A stretch of DNA of 60,541 bases, taken from Mycobacterium persicum. GTDB taxonomy: Bacteria > Actinomycetota > Actinomycetes > Mycobacteriales > Mycobacteriaceae. Where the stretch lies: the NCBI RefSeq assembly GCF_002086675.1, contig NZ_MVIF01000026.1, positions 1-60,541 on the forward strand. The letters run 5' to 3'. Shown here piece by piece: positions 18,398 to 27,187 of this stretch (positions are counted from its first letter, which is position 1; the number at the start of each line of letters is the position of its first letter). The position numbers and the translations under genes were made by a program. The notes under the pieces were generated by a model. That model was not told the DNA's origin. It saw only the letters and a list, made by a program, of their open reading frames with translations, and did no database searches.

Positions 18398-19297
18398 TCA
18401 ACGACTTTCGATTAGCCGCAATGACCGCTCAACCGGCTCGGGTAGCCGGCGCCGCTGCCGCAGCGCCTTCGGCAGGGCGCTGAGCGCCTCGAATAACGCT
18501 GCGGCGTGGGCGGTGTCGTGTGTCGCGGCCCAGGCCAGCTCGGCGGAGGCGCGGATGCACCGGTCTACCGGCCGGCGCAGGCACGCGGTGAGCATTTCGT
18601 TGCGCAGCACCCGGGCATGCTGGACGCGGTCCGGTTTTCGCGCCGGAGACGGTCGGTGGTATGCCACCAGCGCCCGGCAAAAGCACAGATCCCAGCCCCT
18701 TGCGGCCAGATCCCAGGCCAATAACGTCTCTTCGCCCCGGAAGTGCAGGATCGGGCTGAATCCGCCGACGGTCTGGAATGCCGCCTTGCGCACCAGCGCC
18801 GAGCAGGCCTGGAACCCCAGGATGGACGGCCCGGGCAAGGCCGTGTGTCGACCGAGCGGACTGTTGGCGAGTTCGTCGACCACCGGGTCGTCACGGTGCT
18901 GCGGCCAGACGACGGTTCGGCCTGCCAGTAGCGCCACGGTGGGATACGCGTCGAACAGCACCTCGGCAAACTCGACGGCCCCGGGCGCCCACCAGGAATC
19001 GTCGTCGCAGAACGCGACAAAAGGTGTGCTGCATTGTGCCACACCGATATTGCGGGCTACGCCGCCTTGGTTGCGGGTCAGGGGTATGACGGTCAACCGG
19101 CCGCCGGAGCGGGCCGCGAGCCGGTCGGCGGCCGCCACCGAGTGGTCGTGGGATGCGTTGTCCACCACCACGATCGGGCAGCCGGTGGTGTCCAGCAGAC
19201 GTTCCAGGACGGTGCACAGCTCGCTGGCACGGTCACGCGTCGCGATCACGAAGGACGTTCGGGGCCGGCATGCAGAGTTTGCAGAGGGGACCGCCAT
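18398..19297 (-). CDS. GT2 family glycosyltransferase
   Basis: A 299-residue inverting glycosyltransferase with a GT-A fold: TSFVIATRDRASEL at the start, VVDNASHDHS, the metal-binding FCDDDSWW (DDD in place of DxD), and GGFSPILHFRGEETLLAWDL in the acceptor region. ATG 19297 is chosen over the upstream 19336 because an exact SigF-type -10 ends 12 bases before it. It is divergent from the heptose operon. Confidence 0.85.
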   Translation of the reverse strand: MAVPSANSACRPRTSFVIATRDRASELCTVLERLLDTTGCPIVVVDNASHDHSVAAADRLAARSGGRLTVIPLTRNQGGVARNIGVAQCSTPFVAFCDDDSWWAPGAVEFAEVLFDAYPTVALLAGRTVVWPQHRDDPVVDELANSPLGRHTALPGPSILGFQACSALVRKAAFQTVGGFSPILHFRGEETLLAWDLAARGWDLCFCRALVAYHRPSPARKPDRVQHARVLRNEMLTACLRRPVDRCIRASAELAWAATHDTAHAAALFEALSALPKALRQRRRLPEPVERSLRLIESR

Positions 19298-19309
19298 ATC
19301 CGAGTCCAC

Positions 19310-19334
19310 TACCCCGGAATTACGCTGGCAAAAC
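19310..19334 (-). promoter_or_regulatory. SigF-type promoter of the GT2 gene
   Basis: Minus strand GTTT-N16-GGGTA, exact in both boxes, with the -10 ending 12 bases before ATG 19297. Its -35 box lies 2 bases from the -35 of the oppositely directed promoter at 19337. Confidence 0.7.
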
Positions 19335-19336
19335 AC

Positions 19337-19360
19337 GTTTCATCATCGAATTCCCGGGTA
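19337..19360 (+). promoter_or_regulatory. SigF-type promoter of the heptose operon
   Basis: GTTT-N15-GGGTA, exact in both boxes, ending 19 bases before ATG 19380. It would drive the overlapping operon that runs to 29426. Confidence 0.72.
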
Positions 19361-19379
19361 CCAGACGCGGGTGCCTGGA

Positions 19380-20363
19380 ATGTCGCGTGTTTTGGTCACT
19401 GGGGGCGCCGGCTTCCTCGGTGTTCACCTGTGCAAACAGCTGTTGGGGGCCGGCGTCGAGGTGGTTAGCCTGGACGACCTGTCTACCAGCTCCCCGGCCG
19501 CGGCGGCGCGGCTGCGGGGGCGGCCGGGTTATCGCTTCGTGCCCGGTGATGTCTGTGATCCCGCAGTCATCGGCATGGTGGGCGTCGCCTTCGACACCGT
19601 CTTCCATTTGGCGTCACCGGCTTCACCGCTGGACTACCAACGGTTGCCGATTGCGACGCTGCGGGCCGGATCCGAGGGCACGGCCACTGCTTTGGAGATC
19701 GTCCAGCGTGGCGGTGGCCGGCTGGTGCTGGCATCCACCAGCGAGGTCTACGGCGACCCCCAGCAGCATCCGCAGCCGGAAAAATATTGGGGCAATGTCA
19801 ATCCCGTTGGCCCGCGGAGCGTCTATGACGAAGCCAAGCGCTATGCGGAGGCGCTGGCCTTCGCCCACCATCGAAAGCACGGAACCAACGTCGGAGTGGT
19901 CCGCATCTTCAACACCTACGGGCCGGGTATGCGCGCCGACGACGGCCGGATGGTTCCGACTTTCTGCCGGCAGGCGCTGCGTGGTGAGCCGCTGACCGTA
20001 TCGGGCGCCGGAACCCAGACCAGGTCATTGTGCTACGTCGACGACACCGTGGCCGGTCTGATCGCGTTGGCCCGCAGCGACTTCAGCGGCCCGGTCAACA
20101 TCGGCAACCCCACCGAGCTGACCGTGCTCGAGGTCGCCGAGCTGATTCGTGCGTTGGCCGACAGCGGCTCGATCATCGAATTCGGCCCGCCGGCCGTCGA
20201 CGACCCGCAGCGCCGCTGCCCCGACATCACGCTGGCCCGCCAACGGCTGGACTGGTGGCCGCGGGTCGACCACCGCACCGGGCTGAGCCGGACGCTGCAG
20301 TGGTTCCGGATGACGCTCGACCAGTCGCGGCGGACCCCGGCCCGCGAACCGCTGGCGACATAG
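19380..20363 (+). CDS. NAD-dependent epimerase/dehydratase, UDP-glucuronate decarboxylase-like
   Basis: A 327-residue extended SDR. The Rossmann motif GGAGFLGVHL is at residues 8-17, the active-site pair is in YDEAKRYAEAL, and STSEVYGDP precedes it, as in UDP-glucuronate decarboxylases and dTDP-glucose dehydratases. KYWGNVNPVGPRSVYDEAKR fits the decarboxylase group best. With the UDP-glucose dehydrogenase at 28122 it could give UDP-xylose; this is inference. It is the first gene of the operon; the next gene begins 8 bases after its stop. Confidence 0.82.
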   Translation: MSRVLVTGGAGFLGVHLCKQLLGAGVEVVSLDDLSTSSPAAAARLRGRPGYRFVPGDVCDPAVIGMVGVAFDTVFHLASPASPLDYQRLPIATLRAGSEGTATALEIVQRGGGRLVLASTSEVYGDPQQHPQPEKYWGNVNPVGPRSVYDEAKRYAEALAFAHHRKHGTNVGVVRIFNTYGPGMRADDGRMVPTFCRQALRGEPLTVSGAGTQTRSLCYVDDTVAGLIALARSDFSGPVNIGNPTELTVLEVAELIRALADSGSIIEFGPPAVDDPQRRCPDITLARQRLDWWPRVDHRTGLSRTLQWFRMTLDQSRRTPAREPLAT

Positions 20364-20371
20364 GAGGTCCG

Positions 20372-22012
20372 GTGCGAATCCTGGGCGTCAATGCCGTATT
20401 TCACGATCCGGCCGCGGCTCTGGTGGTCGACGGGCAGGTGGTCGCGGCCGCCGAGGAGGAGCGGTTCTCCCGGCGCAAACACGGCAAGCCGGCGGTGCCC
20501 TTCTCGACCTGGGAGCTGCCCGTGGCGGCGATCCGGTGGTGCCTGGATCACGCCGGTCTGCACCCGGCGCAGATCGACGCGGTCGGCTATTCCTACGACC
20601 CGGCACTGATGTACGAGGAACCGCTCGACCCGGCCGGCCTGGACCGGGACTGGGAGCACTTGCGCACGCTGTATGCACTGCGCGCGCCGCGATTCCTGGC
20701 ATCCGCCGTACCCGGACTCAATCCCGAAGTCGTGCAACACGTTCGCCACCATATCGCGCACGCGGCATCGACAGCGCTGGCCTCGCCGCACCCCGACACC
20801 GCGGTGCTGGTGGTGGACGGTCGCGGCGAACGAACCTCGATGCTAGCCGGGGTGTACCGCGACCACAAGCTCGACGTGCTGGCATCGCAGCGGCTGCCCG
20901 ACTCGCTGGGGCTGCTCTACGAAAGTCTCACCGAGCACCTGGGTTTCGCGCGTTCCAGCGACGAGTACAAGGTGATGGCGATGGCCTCCTACGGCCGCCC
21001 TAGGTTCCTCGGAGAGCTGCGCGACCGGGTGTACGCCTGCGCCGACGGCGGGTTCCGCACCAAGCCCATCGAGTGGGAGGAGTTGGCGCCGCGGCGCGCC
21101 CCGGAGTCGCACGACCTCGATCCGGTGCACGCCGACCTGGCCTGCAGCGTGCAGCGCGTCATCGAAGAGGTGTTGCTGGACCTGGTCGGCTGGCTGCGCG
21201 ACCGCACCGACGGCGACGCACTATGCCTTGCCGGCGGCGTGGCGCTCAATTGCGTTGCCAATACCCGCATCTACGCGGAATCCGGCTTCGACCGGGTATG
21301 GGTGCAGCCCGCCGCCGGCGACTCCGGCACCGCGCTGGGCGCCGCGCTGGCGCTGGCGGCAGCCTATGGCGAGCCGATCGCCCCGATGCCGACCGCGCGA
21401 CTGGGCCGCGGCTGGTCCGACCGGCAGATTCGGGCCGCACTGGACAGCGCGGCAATCAGTTACGAAGAGCCACAGGATATTTCGTCTGCCATTGGTGACG
21501 CGCTGGCGGACGACCGGTTGGTCGGCTGGTTTCAGGGCCGCGCCGAGTTCGGTCCCCGGGCCCTGGGCGGACGCTCATTGCTGGCCGATCCCCGTGATCC
21601 CGCCAACCTGGAACGGCTCAATTCGGTCAAGGGCCGCGAACAGTTCCGGCCGGTGGCGCCAATGGTTCTCGCCGAACGTGCCGCCGAAATCTTCTGCCGC
21701 GGCCCGCTGCCCAGTCCCTACATGCTGTTCGTGCACGACGTCGCCGAGGCGTGGCGCGAGCGCATCCCCGCGGCCACCCACGTCGACGGCACCGCACGCA
21801 TCCAGACCGTCGACAAGGACGCCGAGCCGCGGCTGCACGCGACGATCAGCCGGTTCGCCCAGCGGACCGGGGTGCCGGTGCTGGTCAACACCAGCTTCAA
21901 CACCGCCGGACGGCCGATGGTGGACTCCCCGCGGGATGCGCTCGAGGTGTTCGGCAGTTCCCCGATCGACGTACTCGCCATCGGCCGCTACCTGGTCAGG
22001 CGCCGCCGATGA
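20372..22012 (+). CDS. Carbamoyltransferase (NodU/CmcH type)
   Basis: A 546-residue O-carbamoyltransferase that would move a carbamoyl group from carbamoyl phosphate to a sugar hydroxyl. The N-terminal Kae1-like domain starts RILGVNAVFHDPAAAL and has HHIAHAASTALASP; the C-terminal domain (from about 360) has GRAEFGPRALGGRSLLADP and VLVNTSFNTAGRPMV. GTG 20372 has TAGGAGGT (20361-20368) upstream. Its stop overlaps the following ATG. A carbamoylated sugar is a plausible product part. Confidence 0.9.
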   Translation: MRILGVNAVFHDPAAALVVDGQVVAAAEEERFSRRKHGKPAVPFSTWELPVAAIRWCLDHAGLHPAQIDAVGYSYDPALMYEEPLDPAGLDRDWEHLRTLYALRAPRFLASAVPGLNPEVVQHVRHHIAHAASTALASPHPDTAVLVVDGRGERTSMLAGVYRDHKLDVLASQRLPDSLGLLYESLTEHLGFARSSDEYKVMAMASYGRPRFLGELRDRVYACADGGFRTKPIEWEELAPRRAPESHDLDPVHADLACSVQRVIEEVLLDLVGWLRDRTDGDALCLAGGVALNCVANTRIYAESGFDRVWVQPAAGDSGTALGAALALAAAYGEPIAPMPTARLGRGWSDRQIRAALDSAAISYEEPQDISSAIGDALADDRLVGWFQGRAEFGPRALGGRSLLADPRDPANLERLNSVKGREQFRPVAPMVLAERAAEIFCRGPLPSPYMLFVHDVAEAWRERIPAATHVDGTARIQTVDKDAEPRLHATISRFAQRTGVPVLVNTSFNTAGRPMVDSPRDALEVFGSSPIDVLAIGRYLVRRRR

Positions 22013-23502
22013 GTTCCGGCTACGCGATCGTGGTGCCCACTGTCGGCCGAGAATCATTGTGCCGCTTGGTGACCGCGCTAGACCAAGGTTCGGGCCCGGC
22101 CCCCGAAGAGGTGGTGGTGGTCGACGACCGGAAAGCCCCCGACGCCGCCCTCGACCTGGTCGCCGGCTTTCCGGTGCGGGTGCTGGCCAGCGGCGGGCGC
22201 GGCCCGGCGGCCGCACGCAACGTGGGATGGCGGGCCACCAACACCCGGTGGGTGTGCTTCCTGGACGACGACGTGGTGCCCGGGCCGCGGTGGCGCTCGG
22301 AGCTGTCCGCCGACCTGGCGGCCGCCGGCGCGGCCGGTGCGGACGGCTCCCAGGCGGTCATCGAGGTTCCGGCGTCCCGGTCCGGCCGGCCGACCGACGA
22401 CGATCGCCGGACCCTGCGGCTGGCGTCGGCGCGCTGGATCACCGCCGACATGGCATACCGCCGCGCCGCACTGGTCACCGTCGGCGGCTTCGACGAGCGG
22501 TTCCCCCGCGCCTACCGCGAGGACTCCGACCTGGCCGTGCGGATCATCGCGGCCGGAGGCCGGATAGTGCGCGGCGGCCGGCGTAGCCGGCACCCCGTGG
22601 CCCCCGCCACCTGGTGGTCCAGCGTGCGTGCGCAGGCCGGAAACCGCGACGACGCATTGCTGCGCCGCAAGTACGGCCGGTCCTGGCGAACCATGGTCGG
22701 CGAGGGGCCGGGTCGGCTGCCGGCGCACCTGGCCACCACCGCGGCCGGCAGCGTAACCGTGCTCGCTGGACTACTACGCCGGAATTCGGCGCGCCGCATC
22801 GCGGTGACGCTCTGGCTGCTGCTGAGCGCGGAGTTCACCGCCCGGCGCTGGCTGGCCGGCCCGCGTTCTGCCGTTGAGGCTCTTCGACTTTCGGTGACCA
22901 GCGCGCTGATTCCACCGGCCGCGGTGGCGCACCGGCTGGCCGGCGAATGGGTGTTTCGCCGGACCCGGCGCGACCCGCCGCTGGCGGTGCTGCTCGACCG
23001 CGACGACACGCTCATCGTCGATCGGCCCTACCTGAACGACCCCGACGGTGTTCGGCCCACTCCCGACGCCGTGCGTGCGCTGCGGCGGCTGCGCGAACGC
23101 GGGCTGTTGCTGGCGGTCGTCACCAACCAGTCCGGGGTGGCCCGCGGGCTGATCAGCAGCGACCAGCTGACCGCCGTCAACGCCCGGGTCGACGAACTGC
23201 TCGGCCCGTTCGACTCCTGGCAGGTGTGCGTGCACGCCGAACTGGACGGCTGCGGCTGCCGCAAGCCGCGGCCGGGCATGGTGCTGGCCGCCGCCGAGGC
23301 GCTGGCGGTACCGCCCAGCCGCTGCGTCATGATCGGCGACACCGGCGGCGATGTGGAGGCGGCCCTGGCCGCCGACGCCGACGCGGTGCTGGTGCCCACC
23401 GCGCGCACCCTGCCGGACGAAATCGATCGCGCGCAGGCTCGCGCGCGGGTGGCCGCGACCCTGGACGAGGCCGCATCGCTGGTGTTGCGGGAGTGCCGAT
23501 GA
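22009..23502 (+). CDS. GT2 glycosyltransferase fused to GmhB-like HAD phosphatase
   Basis: A 497-residue two-domain enzyme. Residues 1-300 are a GT2 domain (YAIVVPTVGRESL, VVDDRKAP, CFLDDDVVPGPRW, GGFDERFPRAYREDSDL). Residues 320-490 are a HAD-IIIA phosphatase like GmhB, which removes the 7-phosphate of heptose bisphosphate: LLDRDDTLIVDRPYLNDPDG, VVTNQSGVARGLIS, a zinc-type CVHAELDGCGCRKPRPGM, and MIGDTGGDVEAAL. It sits beside gmhA and hldE, which supports the heptose role. It overlaps the neighbours on both sides by 4 bases. Confidence 0.88.
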   Translation: MSSGYAIVVPTVGRESLCRLVTALDQGSGPAPEEVVVVDDRKAPDAALDLVAGFPVRVLASGGRGPAAARNVGWRATNTRWVCFLDDDVVPGPRWRSELSADLAAAGAAGADGSQAVIEVPASRSGRPTDDDRRTLRLASARWITADMAYRRAALVTVGGFDERFPRAYREDSDLAVRIIAAGGRIVRGGRRSRHPVAPATWWSSVRAQAGNRDDALLRRKYGRSWRTMVGEGPGRLPAHLATTAAGSVTVLAGLLRRNSARRIAVTLWLLLSAEFTARRWLAGPRSAVEALRLSVTSALIPPAAVAHRLAGEWVFRRTRRDPPLAVLLDRDDTLIVDRPYLNDPDGVRPTPDAVRALRRLRERGLLLAVVTNQSGVARGLISSDQLTAVNARVDELLGPFDSWQVCVHAELDGCGCRKPRPGMVLAAAEALAVPPSRCVMIGDTGGDVEAALAADADAVLVPTARTLPDEIDRAQARARVAATLDEAASLVLRECR

Positions 23503-24530
23503 AGACCGCCTCGAGTACCGCGATGGTGGCGCGGCTCGACAGTGCCGGCGACGTGCTGATCACCGGCCCCGCGGCGCGGGCGGTGGCCGCGTACCACGAC
23601 CGGGTCGTCATGCTGGTCGGGCCACGCGGCCGCGATGCGGCCGAACTGCTGGTCGGCGTCGACGAGATCGTGGAATGGCAGGCGCCTTGGGTGGATTTCG
23701 ACTCGCCCGAGCTGACCGCCGCCCACGCGGAAGGGTTGGTCAAGCAGCTGCGCGACATCGCGCCGGCACGCTTGTACATCTTCACGTCGTTCCACCAGTC
23801 GCCGCTGCCGCTGGCGTTGCTGGCCAAGATGGCGTCGGTGCCCTGGGTCGGCGCGATCAGCACCGACTACCCCGGCGCGCTGCTGGATCTGCGATACCAG
23901 GCGCCCAGCGGAGTCCCCGAGCCGGAGCGGGCGCTGTCGCTGACCGCCGCGGCCGGTTGTCCGCTGCCACCCGGCGACGACGGCGCGCTGCGGATCCGGG
24001 CGCTCGATCCGCTGCCGAGCCGGCTGTCGACCCGGATCGGCCGGGACCCGTTCGTGGCATTCCATCCCGGCGCCGCCGTGCCGGCGCGGCAACCGAGCCA
24101 GGACCGCAGCGCGGCCATGGTGGCGGCGCTGGCCGGCGCCGGCTACCGCGTGGTCGTCACAGGTGGTCCCGGCGAGGCCGCGCTGGCCGCCGCGGTGGCC
24201 GGCGATGCGGCCGTCGACCTGGGCGGCCGGACCAGCCTGGCGGAATTGGCGGCGGTGTTCGCGGCGGCGCGCGTGGTCGTGGCGCCCAACACCGGGCCGG
24301 CGCACCTAGCCGCCGCCGTCGGAACCCCGGTGGTGTCGTTGTTCGCGCCCGTCGTCCCGGCCGCACAGTGGCGTCCCTACGGCCGGCGGGTCAGTGTGCT
24401 CGGCGACCAGTCCGCGCCGTGTCGCGCCAGCCGGGCCCGGGTCTGCTCGGTGCCCGGCCATCCCTGCCTGGACGGAATCAAAGACGCCGAACTGCTGGCT
24501 GCGGTGCGGTGGAGAGGAGGACCGCCATGA
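23499..24530 (+). CDS. GT9 family glycosyltransferase (ADP-heptose transferase-like)
   Basis: A 343-residue GT9 protein. The C-terminal donor domain has FVAFHPGAAVPAR, VVVTGGPGE and VVAPNTGPAHLAAAVGTPVVSLFAP, the signature of ADP-heptose:LPS heptosyltransferases. It follows the GT2-HAD gene with an ATGA overlap and precedes gmhA. Its acceptor in a mycobacterial envelope is unknown. Confidence 0.87.
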   Translation: MKTASSTAMVARLDSAGDVLITGPAARAVAAYHDRVVMLVGPRGRDAAELLVGVDEIVEWQAPWVDFDSPELTAAHAEGLVKQLRDIAPARLYIFTSFHQSPLPLALLAKMASVPWVGAISTDYPGALLDLRYQAPSGVPEPERALSLTAAAGCPLPPGDDGALRIRALDPLPSRLSTRIGRDPFVAFHPGAAVPARQPSQDRSAAMVAALAGAGYRVVVTGGPGEAALAAAVAGDAAVDLGGRTSLAELAAVFAAARVVVAPNTGPAHLAAAVGTPVVSLFAPVVPAAQWRPYGRRVSVLGDQSAPCRASRARVCSVPGHPCLDGIKDAELLAAVRWRGGPP

Positions 24531-25096
24531 TCGAAGTGCACTTCGACGCGTTGCGGGATGCGGTCGGCCGGACCAGTGCGCAGGCGCCGCGCCTGCGCAG
24601 GTGGGGCCGGCAGCTGGCGGGGGTGCTGAGCGGCGGCGGCCGGCTACTGGCATGCGGCAACGGCGGCAGCGCCGCCGAGGCCCAGCACCTGACGGCCGAA
24701 CTCGTCGGACGGTTTCGCGACGAGCGGATCCCGTTGTCGGCCATAGCCTTACACGCGGACACCTCGGCGCTGACGGCCATCGCCAACGACTACGGCGAAG
24801 AGGAGGTGTTCGCCCGGGGAGTGCGTGCCCACGGCCGGCGGGGCGACGTGCTGGTGGCGCTGTCGACCAGCGGCAGCAGCCGAAATGTGCTGGCAGCCGT
24901 CAAGGCCGCACACGACCTCGACATGCTCACCTGGGGCCTGACCGGGCCGGCCCCCAACGTGCTGGCGTCGATGTGCCATGACGCGGTCACCGTGGACGCC
25001 CCGACGACGGCGACCGTGCAGGAGATCCACCTGCTGTTGGTACATGCGCTATGCATGGCGGTCGACGACGTGCTGCTGAGTTCGGAGAGAGCATGA
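24527..25096 (+). CDS. gmhA: Phosphoheptose isomerase GmhA
   Basis: A 189-residue SIS-domain isomerase that turns sedoheptulose 7-phosphate into D-glycero-D-manno-heptose 7-phosphate. CGNGGSAAEAQHLTAELVGR near residues 44-63, the loop STSGSSRNVLAAV, and the late EIHLLLVHALC histidine/glutamate set match GmhA. ATG 24527 has a strong GAGAGGAGGA upstream and overlaps the previous stop. The next gene, hldE, follows with another 4-base overlap. Confidence 0.92.
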   Translation: MIEVHFDALRDAVGRTSAQAPRLRRWGRQLAGVLSGGGRLLACGNGGSAAEAQHLTAELVGRFRDERIPLSAIALHADTSALTAIANDYGEEEVFARGVRAHGRRGDVLVALSTSGSSRNVLAAVKAAHDLDMLTWGLTGPAPNVLASMCHDAVTVDAPTTATVQEIHLLLVHALCMAVDDVLLSSERA

Positions 25097-26484
25097 AACC
25101 GCTTGTGATCATTGGTGATTCGATGCTCGACATCGATATAGACGGGTCGGCCACCAGGCTGAGCCCGGAGGCCCCGGTCCCGGTGGTCGACGCCGGGCAG
25201 CTGAGGCAACGGCCGGGCGGGGCCGGGCTGGCCGCCCTGCTGGCGGCGCGCACCGAAACGGGAGTGGTGCTGGTCACCGGGATCGTCGACGATGACGCCG
25301 GCCGGCAGTTGCAGGGCCTGCTGGCCGCTGCCGGGGTGCGGGTGCTGGGGCTGCCGATGCGCGGAACCACCGTGACCAAGACCAGGATTCGGGCGCGGGG
25401 ACAGTCGCTGCTGCGCCTCGACGGCGGCGACGGTTCCCCGGTCAGCCGGCCGCTGGCCGACGAGGTCACCGAGGCGCTGGCCGGTGCCGGAGCGATCTGT
25501 GTGGCCGACTACGGCGGCGGTGTCACCGCGCTGCCGGAGATACGAGGAGTGCTGAGCCGGCTGGCACCGCGGATCCCGGTGGTCTGGGACCCGCATCCGC
25601 GTGGCGCCGCACCGGTGCCGGGATGTGTCCTGGTGACTCCGAATCAGCAAGAGGCACAGCACTTCTGCGGCGACAGCAGGGCCGGAGAACTGCTCCGCAG
25701 CAGATGGTGTGCGCAACTGGTGTGCATCACCCACGGCGAGCACGGCGCCTGGGTGTACGGAGCCGACGGCGACGCCGAGCACGTCAGGGTCCCGCAGCCG
25801 GCAGCGGCCGCCGGCGATGTCTGTGGAGCGGGCGATCGCTTCGCCGTCGCCGCGGCCACCGCCTTGGGAGCCGGGGCGGGGCCGATCGCCGCCGTGGTCG
25901 CCGCCGTCGCCGACGCCGCCCGCTTCGTGGCCACCGGCGGTGCGGCCGCGGTATCGACCCCCGTCCCGCGCGCTGTGTTGCCAACCGGCGCCCGGATCGA
26001 AGACCCCGCCGGCCTGGATCCGGCGGCGCTGGCCGAGCGGTTGCGCCGGGACGGCCGCACCGTGGTGGCCACCGGCGGCTGCTTCGACCTGCTGCACACC
26101 GGGCACATCAGGTTGCTGCGGCAGGCCCGCGAACTCGGTGACGCCCTGATCGTCCTGGTCAACTCCGACAAGTCGGTGCGCGCGCTGAAAGGCGACGGGC
26201 GTCCGGTGATGCGCGACGTCGACCGGGCGCGGGTACTGGGCGCCCTGGCCTGCGTCGACGCGGTGGCGATCTTCGACGAGCCGACTCCGGAGCGGCTGCT
26301 GGAAAACCTGCGTCCCGACATCTGGGTCAAGGGCGGCGACTATGCGCCGGCCGACCTCCCCGAAGCCGCCGTGGTGCGCCGCCACGGCGGTGAGGTGGTG
26401 ATCCTGCCCACCGTGGCCGGCTACTCCTCGTCCCGGTTAATCGCCGCCGCGAGTTCGGGCGCTGGCCGTAACGAAAGGACCTGA
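25093..26484 (+). CDS. hldE: Bifunctional heptose-7-P kinase / heptose-1-P adenylyltransferase HldE
   Basis: A 463-residue two-domain protein. Residues 1-305 are a PfkB/RfaE1-type kinase (VIIGDSMLDIDIDGSATRLS, RPGGAGLAALLAA, GDVCGAGDRFAVA). Residues 335-463 are an RfaE2 nucleotidyltransferase (VVATGGCFDLLHTGHIRLL, VNSDKSVRALKG, WVKGGDY). It would produce ADP-heptose when combined with GmhA and the HAD phosphatase. It overlaps gmhA by 4 bases and ends 1 base before the SDR. Confidence 0.92.
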   Translation: MKPLVIIGDSMLDIDIDGSATRLSPEAPVPVVDAGQLRQRPGGAGLAALLAARTETGVVLVTGIVDDDAGRQLQGLLAAAGVRVLGLPMRGTTVTKTRIRARGQSLLRLDGGDGSPVSRPLADEVTEALAGAGAICVADYGGGVTALPEIRGVLSRLAPRIPVVWDPHPRGAAPVPGCVLVTPNQQEAQHFCGDSRAGELLRSRWCAQLVCITHGEHGAWVYGADGDAEHVRVPQPAAAAGDVCGAGDRFAVAAATALGAGAGPIAAVVAAVADAARFVATGGAAAVSTPVPRAVLPTGARIEDPAGLDPAALAERLRRDGRTVVATGGCFDLLHTGHIRLLRQARELGDALIVLVNSDKSVRALKGDGRPVMRDVDRARVLGALACVDAVAIFDEPTPERLLENLRPDIWVKGGDYAPADLPEAAVVRRHGGEVVILPTVAGYSSSRLIAAASSGAGRNERT

Positions 26485-26485
26485 C

Positions 26486-27187
26486 ATGACCGACGTGACG
26501 AATCCCCTTGGAGCCGTGCTGATCTCGGGAGGTTCCTCCGGACTGGGCGCGGCCACCGTCGCCGCGGTGGCTCGTCGCGGCGGCACGCCGCTGGTCATCG
26601 ACAAGAAACCCCCGGCGGCCGACGTGCCGTACGCGGCCGCCGACCTGGCCGACACCGGCGCGGTCGCGGCGGCCGTCGAGTCACTGGCCGACCGGGTGGG
26701 CGGCCGGATCGCCGGGGTGTTCACCGCGGCCGGCATCGACTCCTGCGGCACCCTCGGGCAGGTACCCGCCAAGGAGTGGGAACAGGTGATCGCGGTCAAC
26801 CTGGTCGGCACCGCGGCCGTCGTCCGCGCCACACTTCCCTACGTCAGGGCCAGCCACGGCCGCATCGTCACCTGTGCCTCCACCCTGGGCATCAAAGCGG
26901 TCAGTGACGCCACCGCCTACTGCGCCTCCAAGTTCGGTGTCGTCGGGTTCACCCGGGCCTTGGCGGCCGAACTGGCCGGGCAGGTCGGGGTGACGCTGCT
27001 GATTCCCGGCGGCATGTACACGCCGTTCTTCGACGGCCGCACCGAACAGTACAAGCCGCCGGCCGACGCCAAGCTCAACAAACCCGAAGACGTCGCGGCG
27101 ACGGTGGTTTTCGCGTTATCCCAGCCACCCGGGTGTGAAGTGCGCGAGCTCGTGGTCTGCTCATCCACGGAGTCCTCGTGGCCGTAG
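26486..27187 (+). CDS. SDR family oxidoreductase
   Basis: A 233-residue classical short-chain dehydrogenase: SGGSSGLGAAT cofactor motif near residue 14, YCASKFGVVGFTRAL with catalytic Tyr and Lys, and the upstream CASTLGIK serine. Its place inside the heptose operon suggests modification of a sugar nucleotide or lipid carrier, but no substrate can be read from the sequence. ATG 26486 follows AAAGGA. Confidence 0.82.
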   Translation: MTDVTNPLGAVLISGGSSGLGAATVAAVARRGGTPLVIDKKPPAADVPYAAADLADTGAVAAAVESLADRVGGRIAGVFTAAGIDSCGTLGQVPAKEWEQVIAVNLVGTAAVVRATLPYVRASHGRIVTCASTLGIKAVSDATAYCASKFGVVGFTRALAAELAGQVGVTLLIPGGMYTPFFDGRTEQYKPPADAKLNKPEDVAATVVFALSQPPGCEVRELVVCSSTESSWP

